Positions 19,692-28,590 of a DNA stretch of 64,000 nucleotides are shown here, piece after piece; the first letter of the stretch is position 1; each line of letters starts with the position of its first letter. The stretch covers positions 1 through 64,000 of the forward strand of contig JAZNUB010000041.1 of the NCBI GenBank assembly GCA_045592105.1. Direction: 5' to 3'. Made by a program: the position numbers and the translations under genes. The notes under the pieces are model-generated. The model searched no databases and was not told the origin of the DNA. It saw only the letters and a list, made by a program, of their open reading frames with translations. Origin of the DNA: SIG636 sp045592105. Lineage in GTDB: Bacteria; Bacillota; Clostridia; Oscillospirales; CAG-382.

Positions 19692-20414
19692 TTATTTGCC
19701 GTAACGGCGTTTCCTTTGCCCAAACTGCACTATCGCTTCTTTTAAGCAACCTTCGTTAAAATCGGGCCAAAGCGTATCGCAAAAATAATACTCCGCATAG
19801 GCGCTTTGCCAAAGCAAAAAGTTGCTTATGCGTTTTTCGCCGCCGGTGCGGATAACTAAATCGGGGTCGGGCAGACCCTTGGTATACAGATAGTTTGATA
19901 TGGTTTGTTCGCTTATCTCTTTTTCACCTGCGGCAAGCATAGCGTTAAACGCCTGCTTCAGCTCGTTCCTGCCGCCGTAGCTTAACGCCACGCATAGCGT
20001 AAGCCCTGTGTTGTTTTTAAGCTTTTCTTCACTATCGGCAAGTGCTTTTCGGCTTTCCTCGTCAAAATAGGACATATCCCCCAATATCCTAAGGCGGATA
20101 TTTTTTTCCATCAGTTCAGGTACATACTTTATTATGTATGCGTGCATTATTTTAAGTATGCCCTTAACCTCCTCCTCTTCTCTTTGCCAGTTTTCCGTGG
20201 AAAAGGCGTAAACGGTAAGCACCTCTATGCCCAAACGGTTACATATATCAACCGTTTTTACAAAATTTTCGCTTCCAACCTTGTGGCCTGCCGTGCGCGG
20301 CAAGCCGCGCTTGGTTGCCCATCTGCCGTTACCGTCCATTATTATGGCGATGTGGCGCGGAAGCACCGTTATTTCGTTTTCAGCTTTCTTTTTTCTTCCA
20401 AACAACTGTATCAC
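19692..20414 (-). CDS. uppS: UppS, undecaprenyl diphosphate synthase
   Basis: A cis-prenyltransferase producing the C55 carrier for peptidoglycan and polymer synthesis. Seen: HIAIIMDGNGRWATKRG with the catalytic Asp, FSTENWQR, and the C-terminal PDLVIRTGGEKRISNFLLWQ. The likely start is GTG at 20414 with a weak ribosome site, so the exact start is less certain than the family call. Confidence 0.95.
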   Translation of the reverse strand: MIQLFGRKKKAENEITVLPRHIAIIMDGNGRWATKRGLPRTAGHKVGSENFVKTVDICNRLGIEVLTVYAFSTENWQREEEEVKGILKIMHAYIIKYVPELMEKNIRLRILGDMSYFDEESRKALADSEEKLKNNTGLTLCVALSYGGRNELKQAFNAMLAAGEKEISEQTISNYLYTKGLPDPDLVIRTGGEKRISNFLLWQSAYAEYYFCDTLWPDFNEGCLKEAIVQFGQRKRRYGK

Positions 20415-20438
20415 ACCCTAAAAAGCATATCTTTACTT

Positions 20439-20474
20439 GCCCGCCTTGGCACCGCAAACGGCGCCAAGGCGGGC
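20439..20474. terminator. Perfect 12-bp hairpin between frr and uppS
   Basis: GCCCGCCTTGGC and its exact complement are separated by 12 bases in the 92-bp frr-uppS gap. There is no immediate U-run on the minus strand, but ACGTTTTT follows on the plus strand. It may be an attenuator or an RNA-processing stem within the operon rather than a full stop. Confidence 0.45.
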
Positions 20475-20506
20475 ATACGTTTTTACTATTTAAGCGGTTT
20501 AACGGA

Positions 20507-21061
20507 TTATATTTCCATTATCTCTGCCTTTTTCTTTTCGGTAACCTTGTCAATTTCCTTGATGTACTTGTCCGTAAGGTCCTGAACGTCCTTTTCGCTT
20601 GCCTTCTGCTCGTCCTCTGTCATTTCGCTTGCCTTTTTCATATCCTTGCACTTATCGTTAGCATCACGGCGGATATTGCGAAGCGCAACCTTTGCATCCT
20701 CGCCCATATCCTTAACCTGCTTTGTAAGCTCTTTACGTCTGTCCTCTGTCAAAGCGGGGAACACCAAGCGGATGCTCTTACCGTCGCTTTGAGGGGTTAT
20801 GCCAACGTCGGACGCCTGTATTGCCTTCTCAAGCGCTTTAAGCACGGAAGGGTCCCACGGGGTTATAAGCAAGGTTTTTGCATCGGGTGCTTTAATGTCC
20901 GCAACCTGGTTAACGGGCGTGGGCACACCGTAGTAGGGAACGCTAACCTTGTCCAAAACCTTTGCGCTTGCTCTGCCAACACGGATGCCTGCAAGGTCTT
21001 CTTCGTAAACGGAAATGGTTTTTTTCATTTTTTCTTCGTAGGGCTTAATGTGTAACTTCAT
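20507..21061 (-). CDS. frr: Frr, ribosome recycling factor
   Basis: With EF-G it splits post-termination ribosomes. The 184-aa sequence has the family features RVGRASAKVLDKVSVPYYG, SDVGITPQSDGK, IRLVFPALTEDRRKEL and the Lys-rich helical C-terminus (DKVTEKKKAEIMEI). An AAAGGA site precedes the ATG. It follows pyrH, the near-universal order. Confidence 0.97.
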   Translation of the reverse strand: MKLHIKPYEEKMKKTISVYEEDLAGIRVGRASAKVLDKVSVPYYGVPTPVNQVADIKAPDAKTLLITPWDPSVLKALEKAIQASDVGITPQSDGKSIRLVFPALTEDRRKELTKQVKDMGEDAKVALRNIRRDANDKCKDMKKASEMTEDEQKASEKDVQDLTDKYIKEIDKVTEKKKAEIMEI

Positions 21062-21100
21062 AGCTATCTATCCTTTCGTAAGTAGAGTGTTATTTATCGT

Positions 21101-21808
21101 TTAGTCGGGTAAAACAACGGTGCCAAGCTCCTCGCCCATAGCGGCGCGGCAGATATTTTCAGGGTCGGAAAGTGCGAAAACAAGCATCTTCATACCGTTT
21201 TCACTGCCCATACACGCGGCGGTACTGTCCACAGCCTTAAGGTTTTCCTCCAGCATTTTGCCGTAGGTAAGCGTTTGGTAACGCTTTGCAAGCGGGTTTT
21301 GTTTAGGGTCGCTGTCATAAACGCCGTCGATATTCTTTGCACACATAAGAATGTCCGCCTCTATCTCAAGCGCGCGCAGCATCGCGCCCGTGTCGGTAGA
21401 AAAATAGGGGTTTGCCGTTCCGCAGGCAAGTATGGCAACGCCGCCGTTTTCCATACAGCGAACAGCCGCCTCCGGCGAATAAACCTCTGCCAGCCTTTGA
21501 ACCTGAAGCGCGGAGAAAACGTGTGCATCCACACCGCATTTGATAAGCGCATCCTGCACCGCTATCGAGTTTATAAGCGTTGCAAGCATCCCCATACCGT
21601 CACTACGCGAACGCTGTACGCTTATGCCTATACGCCCGCGCCAGATGTTGCCGCCGCCTAAAACCAGCGCAACCTGAACGCCCATATCCGTGCAACGCTT
21701 TATCGCACCGCATACCTCCATCAAAAACTGACCGTTGATGATGCTGTCCTCAGCAGAAAGCGCCTCGCCCGAAAGCTTAAGCAGAACTCTTTTGTATTTC
21801 GGAACCAT
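21101..21808 (-). CDS. pyrH: PyrH, UMP kinase
   Basis: A hexameric bacterial UMP kinase of the amino-acid-kinase fold. Seen: KRVLLKLSGEAL, VALVLGGGNIWRG, GTANPYFSTDTGA and NIDGVYDSDPK. The ATG at 21808 is chosen because AGGAG sits 9 bp upstream; an in-frame TTG three codons earlier is too close to that site. It heads the pyrH-frr-uppS-cdsA-dxr-rseP-ispG-polC run. Confidence 0.96.
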   Translation of the reverse strand: MVPKYKRVLLKLSGEALSAEDSIINGQFLMEVCGAIKRCTDMGVQVALVLGGGNIWRGRIGISVQRSRSDGMGMLATLINSIAVQDALIKCGVDAHVFSALQVQRLAEVYSPEAAVRCMENGGVAILACGTANPYFSTDTGAMLRALEIEADILMCAKNIDGVYDSDPKQNPLAKRYQTLTYGKMLEENLKAVDSTAACMGSENGMKMLVFALSDPENICRAAMGEELGTVVLPD

Positions 21809-21848
21809 TTTTACCAACTCCTAACTATAAGCGTTTATCTTAAATTAA

Positions 21849-23231
21849 TTATAAACATTCATCAAGCACAGCCTTAAGCTGTGGGTTAAGCCATTTATCC
21901 CAGCCAATAAGCTTTGCGGTAAGCGGGCCAATGTAGCACTCGTGTATATTAGTAGGCTCGTATCGCATAAGGTCGCTTGCAAAATAAGTGCCTGCAAGCT
22001 TATCCCCCAGCTCGCTAACGGTACCCTCGTACAAATCCTTTGCACCAAACGCGTGCAACAGCTCGTGCGCGTAAACGGCAGGGCAGGAGAAGTAATCCCC
22101 CTGCTCAGGTGTGCTGTAAAACATCACGCCAAACTCATAGAACCATTCACTTTCGTTAGTGAAATCCCTTTCACAGGGGACGAAATAGCTACGCCCGTGC
22201 TTGTTAAAATGGAACAGCACACAAACGTTATCGTAGCTTTTGCCCTCACACACGCTATCTGTAAACTGCTTTATGCCATCGTACTCGGTGCCGATAAACG
22301 CGCTTTTTCCGTAGTTACCGCCAACGGTGTAATCAGCCGCATCCTCCCCCACGCGAAAATCAACCTCCACGGTGGTGAAGCTTAGCTCGGACACCTCGTA
22401 GCCATCAGCGGCATCCTTCAAAAACTCAAGCCCCTCGTTAAGCATAGCCCTTGCATCCGCTTTTGCCGCATCAGTCCAATAGCTGTTACTGTCGTTAGCA
22501 AACACGTTTATTATCATACATTCGCCGCTTAGGGTTTTACAGCTTCCGTTTCGTTCGGTAACGGTGTTTTGCACCCAGGGCAAGCTTTTTTTCCACTCTT
22601 GCTCTATATAATAAAGGCTGTTTGTAAGCCGTAGCCCCTCGCTTGTTTCAACGGCGTGCACAGTATATCTGCGCTCACCGTCGTCATAGTTAAAAGCATA
22701 TCCGCTTTCGGTTTCCTCCAAAAAGCTGATATTAGCGTTATCCACGTTGGGGCAGAAGCCTGCGCTGTATATAAAGCTTGCCTCCGTACACCCACCTTCA
22801 CCCTCACGCAAGGCTAAAGGGCCGTATTGCGGGCAGCTTTGCAAATAACGCTCCTTAACCGTGCTTGTGTCCGCATAAACCTTGTCAAGCAGGGAAACCA
22901 CGCTGTCGTAACGGAAAAACTCGCTGTCCTCCCGCAGAACGCCGTACTCACCCAAATCAGGTTCGTCCCCTGCCAGCTCGCTTTTCAAAGCTCCGTTTGC
23001 AAATATATCTATAATCTGCCTGTCAAGCTTTATCAGCTTGTACACTTTAGCGCAAAGCTCTGCATTTTCCTCGCTTGATTCTTCAAAGGAGTAAACAACG
23101 CTGTTCTCACTTGAAGGCAGCACGCTTTCCTCGGCATAGCTATGCTCCGAATAGCTTGGGGTTACGGTAACGGTGCAAGCGCTTAAGCACAAGATAACGG
23201 CAAGCACACATATTAATAACGCACGTTTCAT
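21849..23231 (-). CDS. Putative zinc-metallopeptidase lipoprotein
   Basis: A 460-residue exported protein. The signal peptide ends in the lipobox L-S-A-C (Cys ~19), so lipid anchoring to the outer membrane leaflet is expected. The motif AHELLHAFGAKDLY (~395-408) is an HExxHxxGxxD zinc-binding helix of the metzincin type, which suggests a peptidase. No family name is recognised for the rest. It overlaps the stop of the gene at 23228-24436 by 4 bp, so the two are a coupled surface-protein pair placed upstream of pyrH. Confidence 0.7.
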   Translation of the reverse strand: MKRALLICVLAVILCLSACTVTVTPSYSEHSYAEESVLPSSENSVVYSFEESSEENAELCAKVYKLIKLDRQIIDIFANGALKSELAGDEPDLGEYGVLREDSEFFRYDSVVSLLDKVYADTSTVKERYLQSCPQYGPLALREGEGGCTEASFIYSAGFCPNVDNANISFLEETESGYAFNYDDGERRYTVHAVETSEGLRLTNSLYYIEQEWKKSLPWVQNTVTERNGSCKTLSGECMIINVFANDSNSYWTDAAKADARAMLNEGLEFLKDAADGYEVSELSFTTVEVDFRVGEDAADYTVGGNYGKSAFIGTEYDGIKQFTDSVCEGKSYDNVCVLFHFNKHGRSYFVPCERDFTNESEWFYEFGVMFYSTPEQGDYFSCPAVYAHELLHAFGAKDLYEGTVSELGDKLAGTYFASDLMRYEPTNIHECYIGPLTAKLIGWDKWLNPQLKAVLDECL

Positions 23232-24436
23232 TCGCTTTTCTTGTAGAAATAAGTAGCCATAAGCGTAGCGATAGCGGCTATTACGAGAACTGCCGAAGCT
23301 ATGCTTAATTTAACAATCAAGCCGTCTATAAAATCGCCGCGCTCGCTTTCGGTGGTAACACGCGAAAGCTCAACGGAAACGGATTGGTTAGTGGTTATAT
23401 TGCTTAGCTTGCAGATGTACTGCCTTTTGTTGCTTTTAGTGCTTTCAAAAACGGATACGTCCTTCTCAACGCCGTTTATCGTTACCTTTGTTATCGCATA
23501 GCCTTGGTTAAGCGTGAGCGTTACCTTGGCACCGGAGCCGTAGGTTACACTTGCGGGCGATGCGCTTATCTTACCGCCTTCGTTGTTACAGCTTGTGCTT
23601 ATTTTAAACCTTCTGCTCGTATAAGTGTCCTTAATAGCCCAATCGGCAATGGTGGGCTCGGTATAGCTTAGCGCGTAATCCAAGCAATCGTCAAACGTGC
23701 CGTCCACAAAGGTGATAGGTGCGGTGACACCGGAAATAACCTTTATATTTGCGGCAAGCTTTTTAATGCTTGTGTTGCTTCCCTCGGCAAACATAAAGAA
23801 ATCCACGCCGGCATCGTAAATCTGCGCCGCGTTTGCGGGAACACGGATACCGCCTACGGTTAGCAAACGGTTTACCTTAGAGGTTTTGCGTGCCGCATAG
23901 TCAAAAGCGGCATCTGCCCCCGTGCCGATACCTGCCACAAGATGCTTTTCAAGGATTATTTCCGTTGCCTCTATTTCGCCCGCAAGCTCCATAACTGCGT
24001 TCATAACCTGCGTTGGCACCGTTTCGCTTTCGGAACTTTCTTCCGTAAAGCTTTCCTCCACGGGGCATTGGGGTGCTACTATTATATATTGAAAATCTTT
24101 GTAAAGCGCATCAGCCCCATCGGAAACAAGCTGGTTTAGCAGCCCTTTTTCGTTAAGCTGTGCCGTGTTATCGTTGCCCTTGCCGCCTTCACCGTGAAAA
24201 TAAAGGATAAGCATAGCGGGCTTGTCCGTATTAGCGGAAGAATAGGAGGGGGAATAATATATACGATAGTTAAGCTCGTACTTTGTAGTAGATATATAGG
24301 TTTTGGCCACCATCTTTTCAGCAAGCTGCTGTGCCGTGGCAGAATCTAAAGCCCCTGCCGCAAAAACGGTTACGGAAAGCGCCGATATAAATATTATAAC
24401 GGCAAAAAGCGCCGCACTTATTCTTTTGATATTCAT
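23228..24436 (-). CDS. Membrane-anchored esterase-like protein lacking catalytic Ser
   Basis: A paralogue of the esterase at 348-1427: signal peptide, LNYRIYYSPSY, the oxyanion-hole-like HGEGG (81-85), IIVAPQCPVEE. At the nucleophile elbow it reads AGIGTGAD, with Gly171 where the active paralogue has Ser182, and the catalytic His segment (NGHNAW) is replaced by VDGTFDD. Residues ~290-360 form an Ig/InlB-like repeat domain (GGKISASPASVTYGSGAKVTLT), followed by a C-terminal membrane helix (~375-397) and a KKSE tail. It is probably a catalytically dead surface protein, perhaps a binding protein. Confidence 0.7.
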   Translation of the reverse strand: MNIKRISAALFAVIIFISALSVTVFAAGALDSATAQQLAEKMVAKTYISTTKYELNYRIYYSPSYSSANTDKPAMLILYFHGEGGKGNDNTAQLNEKGLLNQLVSDGADALYKDFQYIIVAPQCPVEESFTEESSESETVPTQVMNAVMELAGEIEATEIILEKHLVAGIGTGADAAFDYAARKTSKVNRLLTVGGIRVPANAAQIYDAGVDFFMFAEGSNTSIKKLAANIKVISGVTAPITFVDGTFDDCLDYALSYTEPTIADWAIKDTYTSRRFKISTSCNNEGGKISASPASVTYGSGAKVTLTLNQGYAITKVTINGVEKDVSVFESTKSNKRQYICKLSNITTNQSVSVELSRVTTESERGDFIDGLIVKLSIASAVLVIAAIATLMATYFYKKSE

Positions 24437-24563
24437 AAAAATCTATCCTTTCAAGCGATGCCGATACAAGTATACGGCAAGGCATTATAATCCCATATTT
24501 ACAATTATATATATTTTAGCTAATTTGTCAAGTGCTTACTGCACCCGCTTTAGGCGATGTTGC

Positions 24564-24592
24564 TTGACAAAGCAAGGCGCGTTTGGTATACT
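24564..24592 (+). promoter_or_regulatory. Strong sigma-A promoter for the dut-trx run
   Basis: TTGACA, a 17-bp spacer and TATACT lie 32 bp before the dUTPase start. It faces right in the 188-bp gap between the divergent surface-protein pair and dut. Confidence 0.85.
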
Positions 24593-24624
24593 TAATACAC
24601 ATAAAGCCAAAGGAGTTTTTTTAG

Positions 24625-25110
24625 ATGGAGCGTATAGCAAAATTTGAAGCCGTAAGTGAAGCGCAGTATATAAAGGATGCGGGCGAGGACAAGGCAGAAA
24701 GCTTTAACGCCTTGCGTTTGCCGCGCCGCGCCACGGCACATTCCGCGGGCTACGATTTCTTTGCCCCGTACGATGTTTTTCTGCCTGCAAACGGTAGCGC
24801 GGTAATAAAAACGGGCGTGCGTGCTATGATAGCGGAGGGGTGGGTGCTTATGCTGTACCCCAGAAGCGGCTTGGGCTTTAAGCTGGGGCTTCGGCTTGCC
24901 AACACCGTTGGCGTTATTGATGGGGACTATTATTTTGCCGATAACGAGGGGCATATTATGATAAAGCTTGTAAACCCAAGCGAAAACAGCATAACCCTGC
25001 AAGCGGGCACGGCGTTTGCACAGGGCGTGTTTGTTCCTTACGGTATTACCGAGGACGATAATCAGGAAGCAAAGCGCCACGGCGGCTTCGGCAGCACGGG
25101 CTCTATGTAA
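24625..25110 (+). CDS. dut: dUTPase (trimeric, Dut family)
   Basis: Hydrolyses dUTP to dUMP and PPi, preventing uracil incorporation. Motif 1 is SAGYDFFAP, motif 2 PRSGLGFK, motif 3 NTVGVIDGDYYFADNEG (with the catalytic Asp) and the flexible C-terminal motif 5 RHGGFGSTGSM. It has 161 residues, with about 30 extra N-terminal residues compared with the E. coli type. AAAGGAG precedes the ATG. It is followed 20 bp later by thioredoxin. Confidence 0.9.
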   Translation: MERIAKFEAVSEAQYIKDAGEDKAESFNALRLPRRATAHSAGYDFFAPYDVFLPANGSAVIKTGVRAMIAEGWVLMLYPRSGLGFKLGLRLANTVGVIDGDYYFADNEGHIMIKLVNPSENSITLQAGTAFAQGVFVPYGITEDDNQEAKRHGGFGSTGSM

Positions 25111-25130
25111 TATAAATCAGGAGGTATGTT

Positions 25131-25436
25131 ATGGCGTTGACTATAAACAAAAACAATTTTGAAAGCGAAGTATTGAAAAGCGAAAAGCCTGTTCTTTTGG
25201 ATTTTTGGGCAAGCTGGTGCGGCCCCTGCCGTATGATAGCCCCAACGCTGGAGGAAATAGCAGAGCAGCATCCCGAATACAAGGTTGGTAAGATAAACGT
25301 GGATGAGGAGGCGGAGCTTACCGAGCAGTTTAAAATAGTAAGCATCCCCGCGCTTTTCGTTGTGAAAAACGGCAAGGTGGTAAACCAAGCCGTGGGCGTT
25401 ATGCCTAAAGAAAAGATACTTGATATGCTGAAATGA
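25131..25436 (+). CDS. trxA: Thioredoxin
   Basis: A 101-residue thioredoxin with the redox site WASWCGPCRM (~24-33) and the cis-Pro loop SIPALFV (~70). It is a cytosolic protein-disulfide reductant. An AGGAGG site lies 6 bp upstream. Its stop overlaps the start of the MBL-fold gene by 4 bp (ATGA). Confidence 0.95.
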   Translation: MALTINKNNFESEVLKSEKPVLLDFWASWCGPCRMIAPTLEEIAEQHPEYKVGKINVDEEAELTEQFKIVSIPALFVVKNGKVVNQAVGVMPKEKILDMLK

Positions 25437-26224
25437 AAATAACCGTTCTTTGTGAAAACACATCGGATAACGCCGCGCTTTCGGCAGAGCACGGCTTAAG
25501 CCTTTATATTGAAACGGATATGCATATACTGCTTTTTGATATGGGGCAAACCGCGCTGTTTGCCGATAACGCGCGCGCTTTGGGTAAGGACCTTGGGCGT
25601 GTGGACACAGCCGTTTTGTCACACGGGCATTACGACCACGCGGGCGGCATAAAGGCTTTCTTGGCGGCGAACAGCCACGCGCCGCTGTATCTTAATGAAA
25701 ACGTTTTCGGCAACTATTATAACGGAGCCGAAAAGTATATAGGTATGGATAAAAGCCTTGTCGATAACAGCCGTTTGCATCTAACGGGCGATGAGCTGAG
25801 GATAGACAAGCAGCTTTCTTTATATTCGTGCAACGAAAGGGCGCGGAAACACAAAACCAACCCCTATGGGCTGTGTGAACGTAAAAACGGCGGCTTTGTA
25901 CCCGATAGCTTTCTGCACGAGCAGTATTTGCTGATAGAGGAGAACGGTAAGCGCGTTCTTTTAAGCGGTTGCTCGCACAAGGGCGTGCTTAATATACTTG
26001 ATTGGTTTAAGCCGGATGTTTTTGTGGGCGGCTTTCACTTCACAAAGCTTGATGCGAACGGAGAGGGTGCCGAGGTGCTTAACCAAGCGGCAAAGGAGAT
26101 GCTTTCCTATCCAACCGTGTACTACACCTGCCATTGCACGGGCGTGGAGCAATACGAACACCTAAAAAACCGTATGGGCGAAAGAGTTTCGTCTCTTTCC
26201 ACGGGAACAACGATTGATATATAA
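25433..26224 (+). CDS. Metallo-beta-lactamase-fold hydrolase
   Basis: A 263-residue MBL-fold protein with the metal motif SHGHYDHAGG (~63-72), a second-site His in SGCSHKGVLN and a later GGFHF. This resembles the 7,8-dihydropterin-6-yl-methyl-4-(beta-D-ribofuranosyl)aminobenzene 5'-phosphate synthase-like / small-molecule hydrolase branch found in anaerobes. The substrate is unknown. It is translationally coupled to thioredoxin. Confidence 0.82.
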   Translation: MKITVLCENTSDNAALSAEHGLSLYIETDMHILLFDMGQTALFADNARALGKDLGRVDTAVLSHGHYDHAGGIKAFLAANSHAPLYLNENVFGNYYNGAEKYIGMDKSLVDNSRLHLTGDELRIDKQLSLYSCNERARKHKTNPYGLCERKNGGFVPDSFLHEQYLLIEENGKRVLLSGCSHKGVLNILDWFKPDVFVGGFHFTKLDANGEGAEVLNQAAKEMLSYPTVYYTCHCTGVEQYEHLKNRMGERVSSLSTGTTIDI

Positions 26225-26284
26225 CAGATAAAAGCGGCGCATATTTTGCTCCGTAAAATACAGCGAAATGAGAGGTTTTTTATT

Positions 26285-27223
26285 ATGCTAAAAAGATTTT
26301 TTGCTATAATAGCTGCGGCAACAATCTCTATGTCATGCTTGTGCGGCACTGTGTCTGCGTATGATACGTTGGGGAATGATTATTCTCCGGATGCGATTAT
26401 AATTACCTTGGCCTCTGATCGCGGCTCGATAGAGCTTGCGGAGGTAAAAGAGCTTAACGGTTTTGCCGCTGCACAGCCTTCCGAAAGGCCTGAGTTTGTC
26501 AACTTCTGTGGTATAGATGTAAGCGGTGTCACCACTTTTACCGCTACGCCCGATATGTTTATCTTAAAGCTTTTAAATCAGGAAAAGCAGTATTATTTAC
26601 CCCAGTTGGACTTTTTAAAGATAGCTTCGGGGGATACCCTTTCAAGTATTGATGCAAATATATTTGTTAGCATAGAAGATTCTTACTCGGCGCTTAACAA
26701 GATAATTATACCTAATGAGGTGCTGTACTTTGTTGAAGTTGGCTCTGAGGCGGACGAGGTTTTGAAGGGCTTTTCCGAAAATGGGTGCGCCCTAAAAAGC
26801 TTTTACGGCGTTACTCTTGTCAGCGTTTCAACTATTGCAAGATACGAGGGCGAAGAAAAGCTTGCTTTGTATGCTATAAAGGTTTTGAAAAACAGCGATG
26901 TTTTGCCGCTTATAGAACTGCTTAACGGCGAAAAGCTTGCAGAAAACAGAAATGCCGCACTTCACAGCTATCTTGGATATTCCGCTGTAGAAAGCCACTA
27001 TCTTGATAGTACGGAGAAGCCAAGCGACAATGCAGTACGCAATATTGCAGTTGGGGACGTAAACGGCGATGGGGCGTTGGATAATATAGATGCCGCTTTG
27101 ATACTTAAGTACGATGCCGGTATAGAGGATTTGGCAGATGCTGAATATGCCGATATAAACGGCGACGGTGAAGCAAATAACCTTGATGCCGCGATTATTC
27201 TTAGATACGATGCGGGTATGTAA
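26285..27223 (+). CDS. Secreted protein with C-terminal dockerin-like repeat
   Basis: 312 residues from the ATG at 26285 (GAGAGG upstream; an earlier in-frame codon is not preceded by a ribosome site). The signal peptide is MLKRFFAIIAAATISMSCLCGTVSA. The middle (~30-250) is unrecognised. The last ~60 residues hold two Ca-binding F-hand segments, GDVNGDGALDNIDAALILKY and ADINGDGEANNLDAAIILRY, the type I dockerin duplication. Dockerins dock proteins to cohesin scaffolds; isolated ones also occur in non-cellulosomal Clostridia. It has its own terminator. Confidence 0.75.
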   Translation: MLKRFFAIIAAATISMSCLCGTVSAYDTLGNDYSPDAIIITLASDRGSIELAEVKELNGFAAAQPSERPEFVNFCGIDVSGVTTFTATPDMFILKLLNQEKQYYLPQLDFLKIASGDTLSSIDANIFVSIEDSYSALNKIIIPNEVLYFVEVGSEADEVLKGFSENGCALKSFYGVTLVSVSTIARYEGEEKLALYAIKVLKNSDVLPLIELLNGEKLAENRNAALHSYLGYSAVESHYLDSTEKPSDNAVRNIAVGDVNGDGALDNIDAALILKYDAGIEDLADAEYADINGDGEANNLDAAIILRYDAGM

Positions 27224-27238
27224 CTTATAATTAACATG

Positions 27239-27275
27239 AAAAACGCTTGCCAAAAATCGGCAGGCGTTTTTTTAA
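27239..27275 (+). terminator. Terminator after the dockerin-like gene
   Basis: AAACGCTTGCC and GGCAGGCGTTTTTTT pair with one G-U around a 7-base loop, followed by seven T. Confidence 0.85.
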
Positions 27276-27368
27276 AAAATATTGTGGTAATATCTTTCAA
27301 TTTAAAGAGCTTTGTGGTATAATGATTTGATAAACCGCAGATAGTAGTAACGATAAGGAGGCGGCTGT

Positions 27369-27692
27369 ATGGCAAATTTCGAGCTTGTGTCCAAATTCAA
27401 GCCCACGGGTGACCAGCCCGAGGCGATAGAAAAGCTTACAAACGGTATATTGTCGGGGCTGAACGAGCAGGTTTTACTGGGGGTTACGGGTTCGGGTAAG
27501 ACCTTTACTATGGCTAACATTATAGCCAAGGTAAACAAGCCCACCTTGGTGCTTGTTCATAACAAAACGCTTGCCGCACAGTTATGCTCTGAGTTTCGAG
27601 AGTTCTTCCCCAACAACGCGGTAGAATACTTCGTATCCTATCGGAAAATTCCCCTAAATTTTAGTGCAATATGTTCATATAATTTCATTTAG
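27369..27692 (+). pseudogene. uvrB: Severed 5' fragment of uvrB
   Basis: Residues 1-91 are the N-terminus of UvrB including Walker A (GVTGSGKT) up to VEYFVSY; then the frame leaves UvrB (RKIPLNFSA...) and stops after 107 codons. It has its own AGGAGG ribosome site and a TATAAT at 27318-27323. The homologous sequence resumes exactly at the same codon in the complete copy at 55834. Over those 91 residues the two copies differ at 11 positions, all within the first 32. I infer this is the original host 5' end, displaced by element insertion; the product would lack every helicase motif beyond the P-loop. Confidence 0.92.
27624..27640. other. attL: left element-host junction in uvrB
   Basis: GAATACTTCGTATCCTA is the last stretch shared with the corresponding site at 56089-56105 (GAATACTTTGTTTCCTA). 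Beyond it the left copy turns into AT-rich non-uvrB DNA (TCGGAAAATTCCCC) and the right copy continues as uvrB. The 5-bp TCCTA or the 8-bp GAATACTT is the probable strand-exchange core; uvrB homology prevents a finer call. Confidence 0.75.
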
Positions 27693-27754
27693 TTCGCTAA
27701 AAGATGCGCAAAGTGCACATAAAATATACGATTTTGCAATGCGGAAAAATCGTC

Positions 27755-27775
27755 AAAATGACCTGATTCGTCATC
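27755..27775 (+). repeat. Left copy of 21-bp end repeat
   Basis: AAAATGACCT plus GATTCGTCATC is identical to 55711-55731 and in the same orientation. It lies about 115 bp inside the left junction; further GACGAA(T/C)T motifs nearby (27796 and 27829 region) make an integrase arm-site cluster plausible. Confidence 0.7.
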
Positions 27776-27846
27776 GAAAATAGAAGGTCATAGGGACGAA
27801 CTCAAATTGAATATCGATGGAATCAGGACGAATTAAAATATATAAT

Positions 27847-27897
27847 AGTCAGCAATATTATTGTGCCTATCGGCACGAGTATTGCTGACTTTTTTTA
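27847..27897 (+). terminator. Long hairpin terminator at the element's left end
   Basis: The 11-bp arm AGTCAGCAATA (27847-27857) pairs with TATTGCTGACT (27880-27890), with a second inner stem GTGCC/GGCAC and seven T after it. It would stop readthrough from the truncated uvrB. The rest of 27693-28055 holds end repeats and AT-rich sequence and no credible gene. Confidence 0.7.
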
Positions 27898-28055
27898 TAT
27901 GAAATCCTGTGTAAAAAATTTTTTGAAAAAATTCAATTTTTTTATAGACGTTTTTGCTTTTTTCGACATTTATATAGTGGAGACATTAGATAAATCTCAA
28001 AAATATTATTTTATAGGTCATGTTAAGCCAAAAACTCAAGATAAGGGAGCGTAAA

Positions 28056-28586
28056 ATGGGGAATATACTGCAACGTATCATTTATTATGCATCGTGTGCT
28101 ACTCCCATAGCAATTACATTTTCAATAGTATGGTGCATTCAAGAGCATACATGTTTAGTTCCTTCAATTATAATCTTGGTAGGCATATTTATATTAATCC
28201 TTTTCAAAAAGTTATTTTTGTATGCACTTAAATCATCACAAATAACTACGGTAAACGTGATAGAAGTTATCCCAAAAGATGGATGGGTACTTGCGTATAT
28301 AATTTCTTACTTGTTCCCATTTGTGAGCTTTGTAATAGACGATGTTGATTATTTATTGTTCGGTATACTTTCGGTATTATTTGTAATCATTGCCGGATGT
28401 ACGCATTCCGCAACGCCAAATCCTATCCTATGGGCATTCGGATATCACTTTTATGAATTGAAAAGTAAACACGGTATGTCCGGTTACATTTACGCATGTA
28501 AAGGCAAATTATGTACTCCAAAGGATATAAAGACCGCTAGGCGTTATTTTGACTTGTTATTAGTAGAAGATAAATCTGAAAGGTAA
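28056..28586 (+). CDS. kwaA: KwaA-like membrane protein of a Kiwa defence pair
   Basis: 176 residues from the ATG at 28056 (AAGGGAG upstream). Four hydrophobic segments at roughly 8-28, 35-53, 78-97 and 99-119 are followed by a soluble tail with NPILWAFGYHFYELKS. Four membrane spans at this size, immediately 5' of a DUF4868-like gene, match the known Kiwa architecture, in which KwaA senses phage at the membrane and KwaB acts with it. The assignment rests on architecture and pattern memory, not an alignment. It is strongly AT-rich. Confidence 0.7.
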   Translation: MGNILQRIIYYASCATPIAITFSIVWCIQEHTCLVPSIIILVGIFILILFKKLFLYALKSSQITTVNVIEVIPKDGWVLAYIISYLFPFVSFVIDDVDYLLFGILSVLFVIIAGCTHSATPNPILWAFGYHFYELKSKHGMSGYIYACKGKLCTPKDIKTARRYFDLLLVEDKSER

Positions 28587-28590
28587 AATT

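Noticed and set aside
27369..27692. A functional short UvrB paralogue
   Set aside because: It contains only the first 91 residues, then junction sequence; all later helicase motifs are missing.
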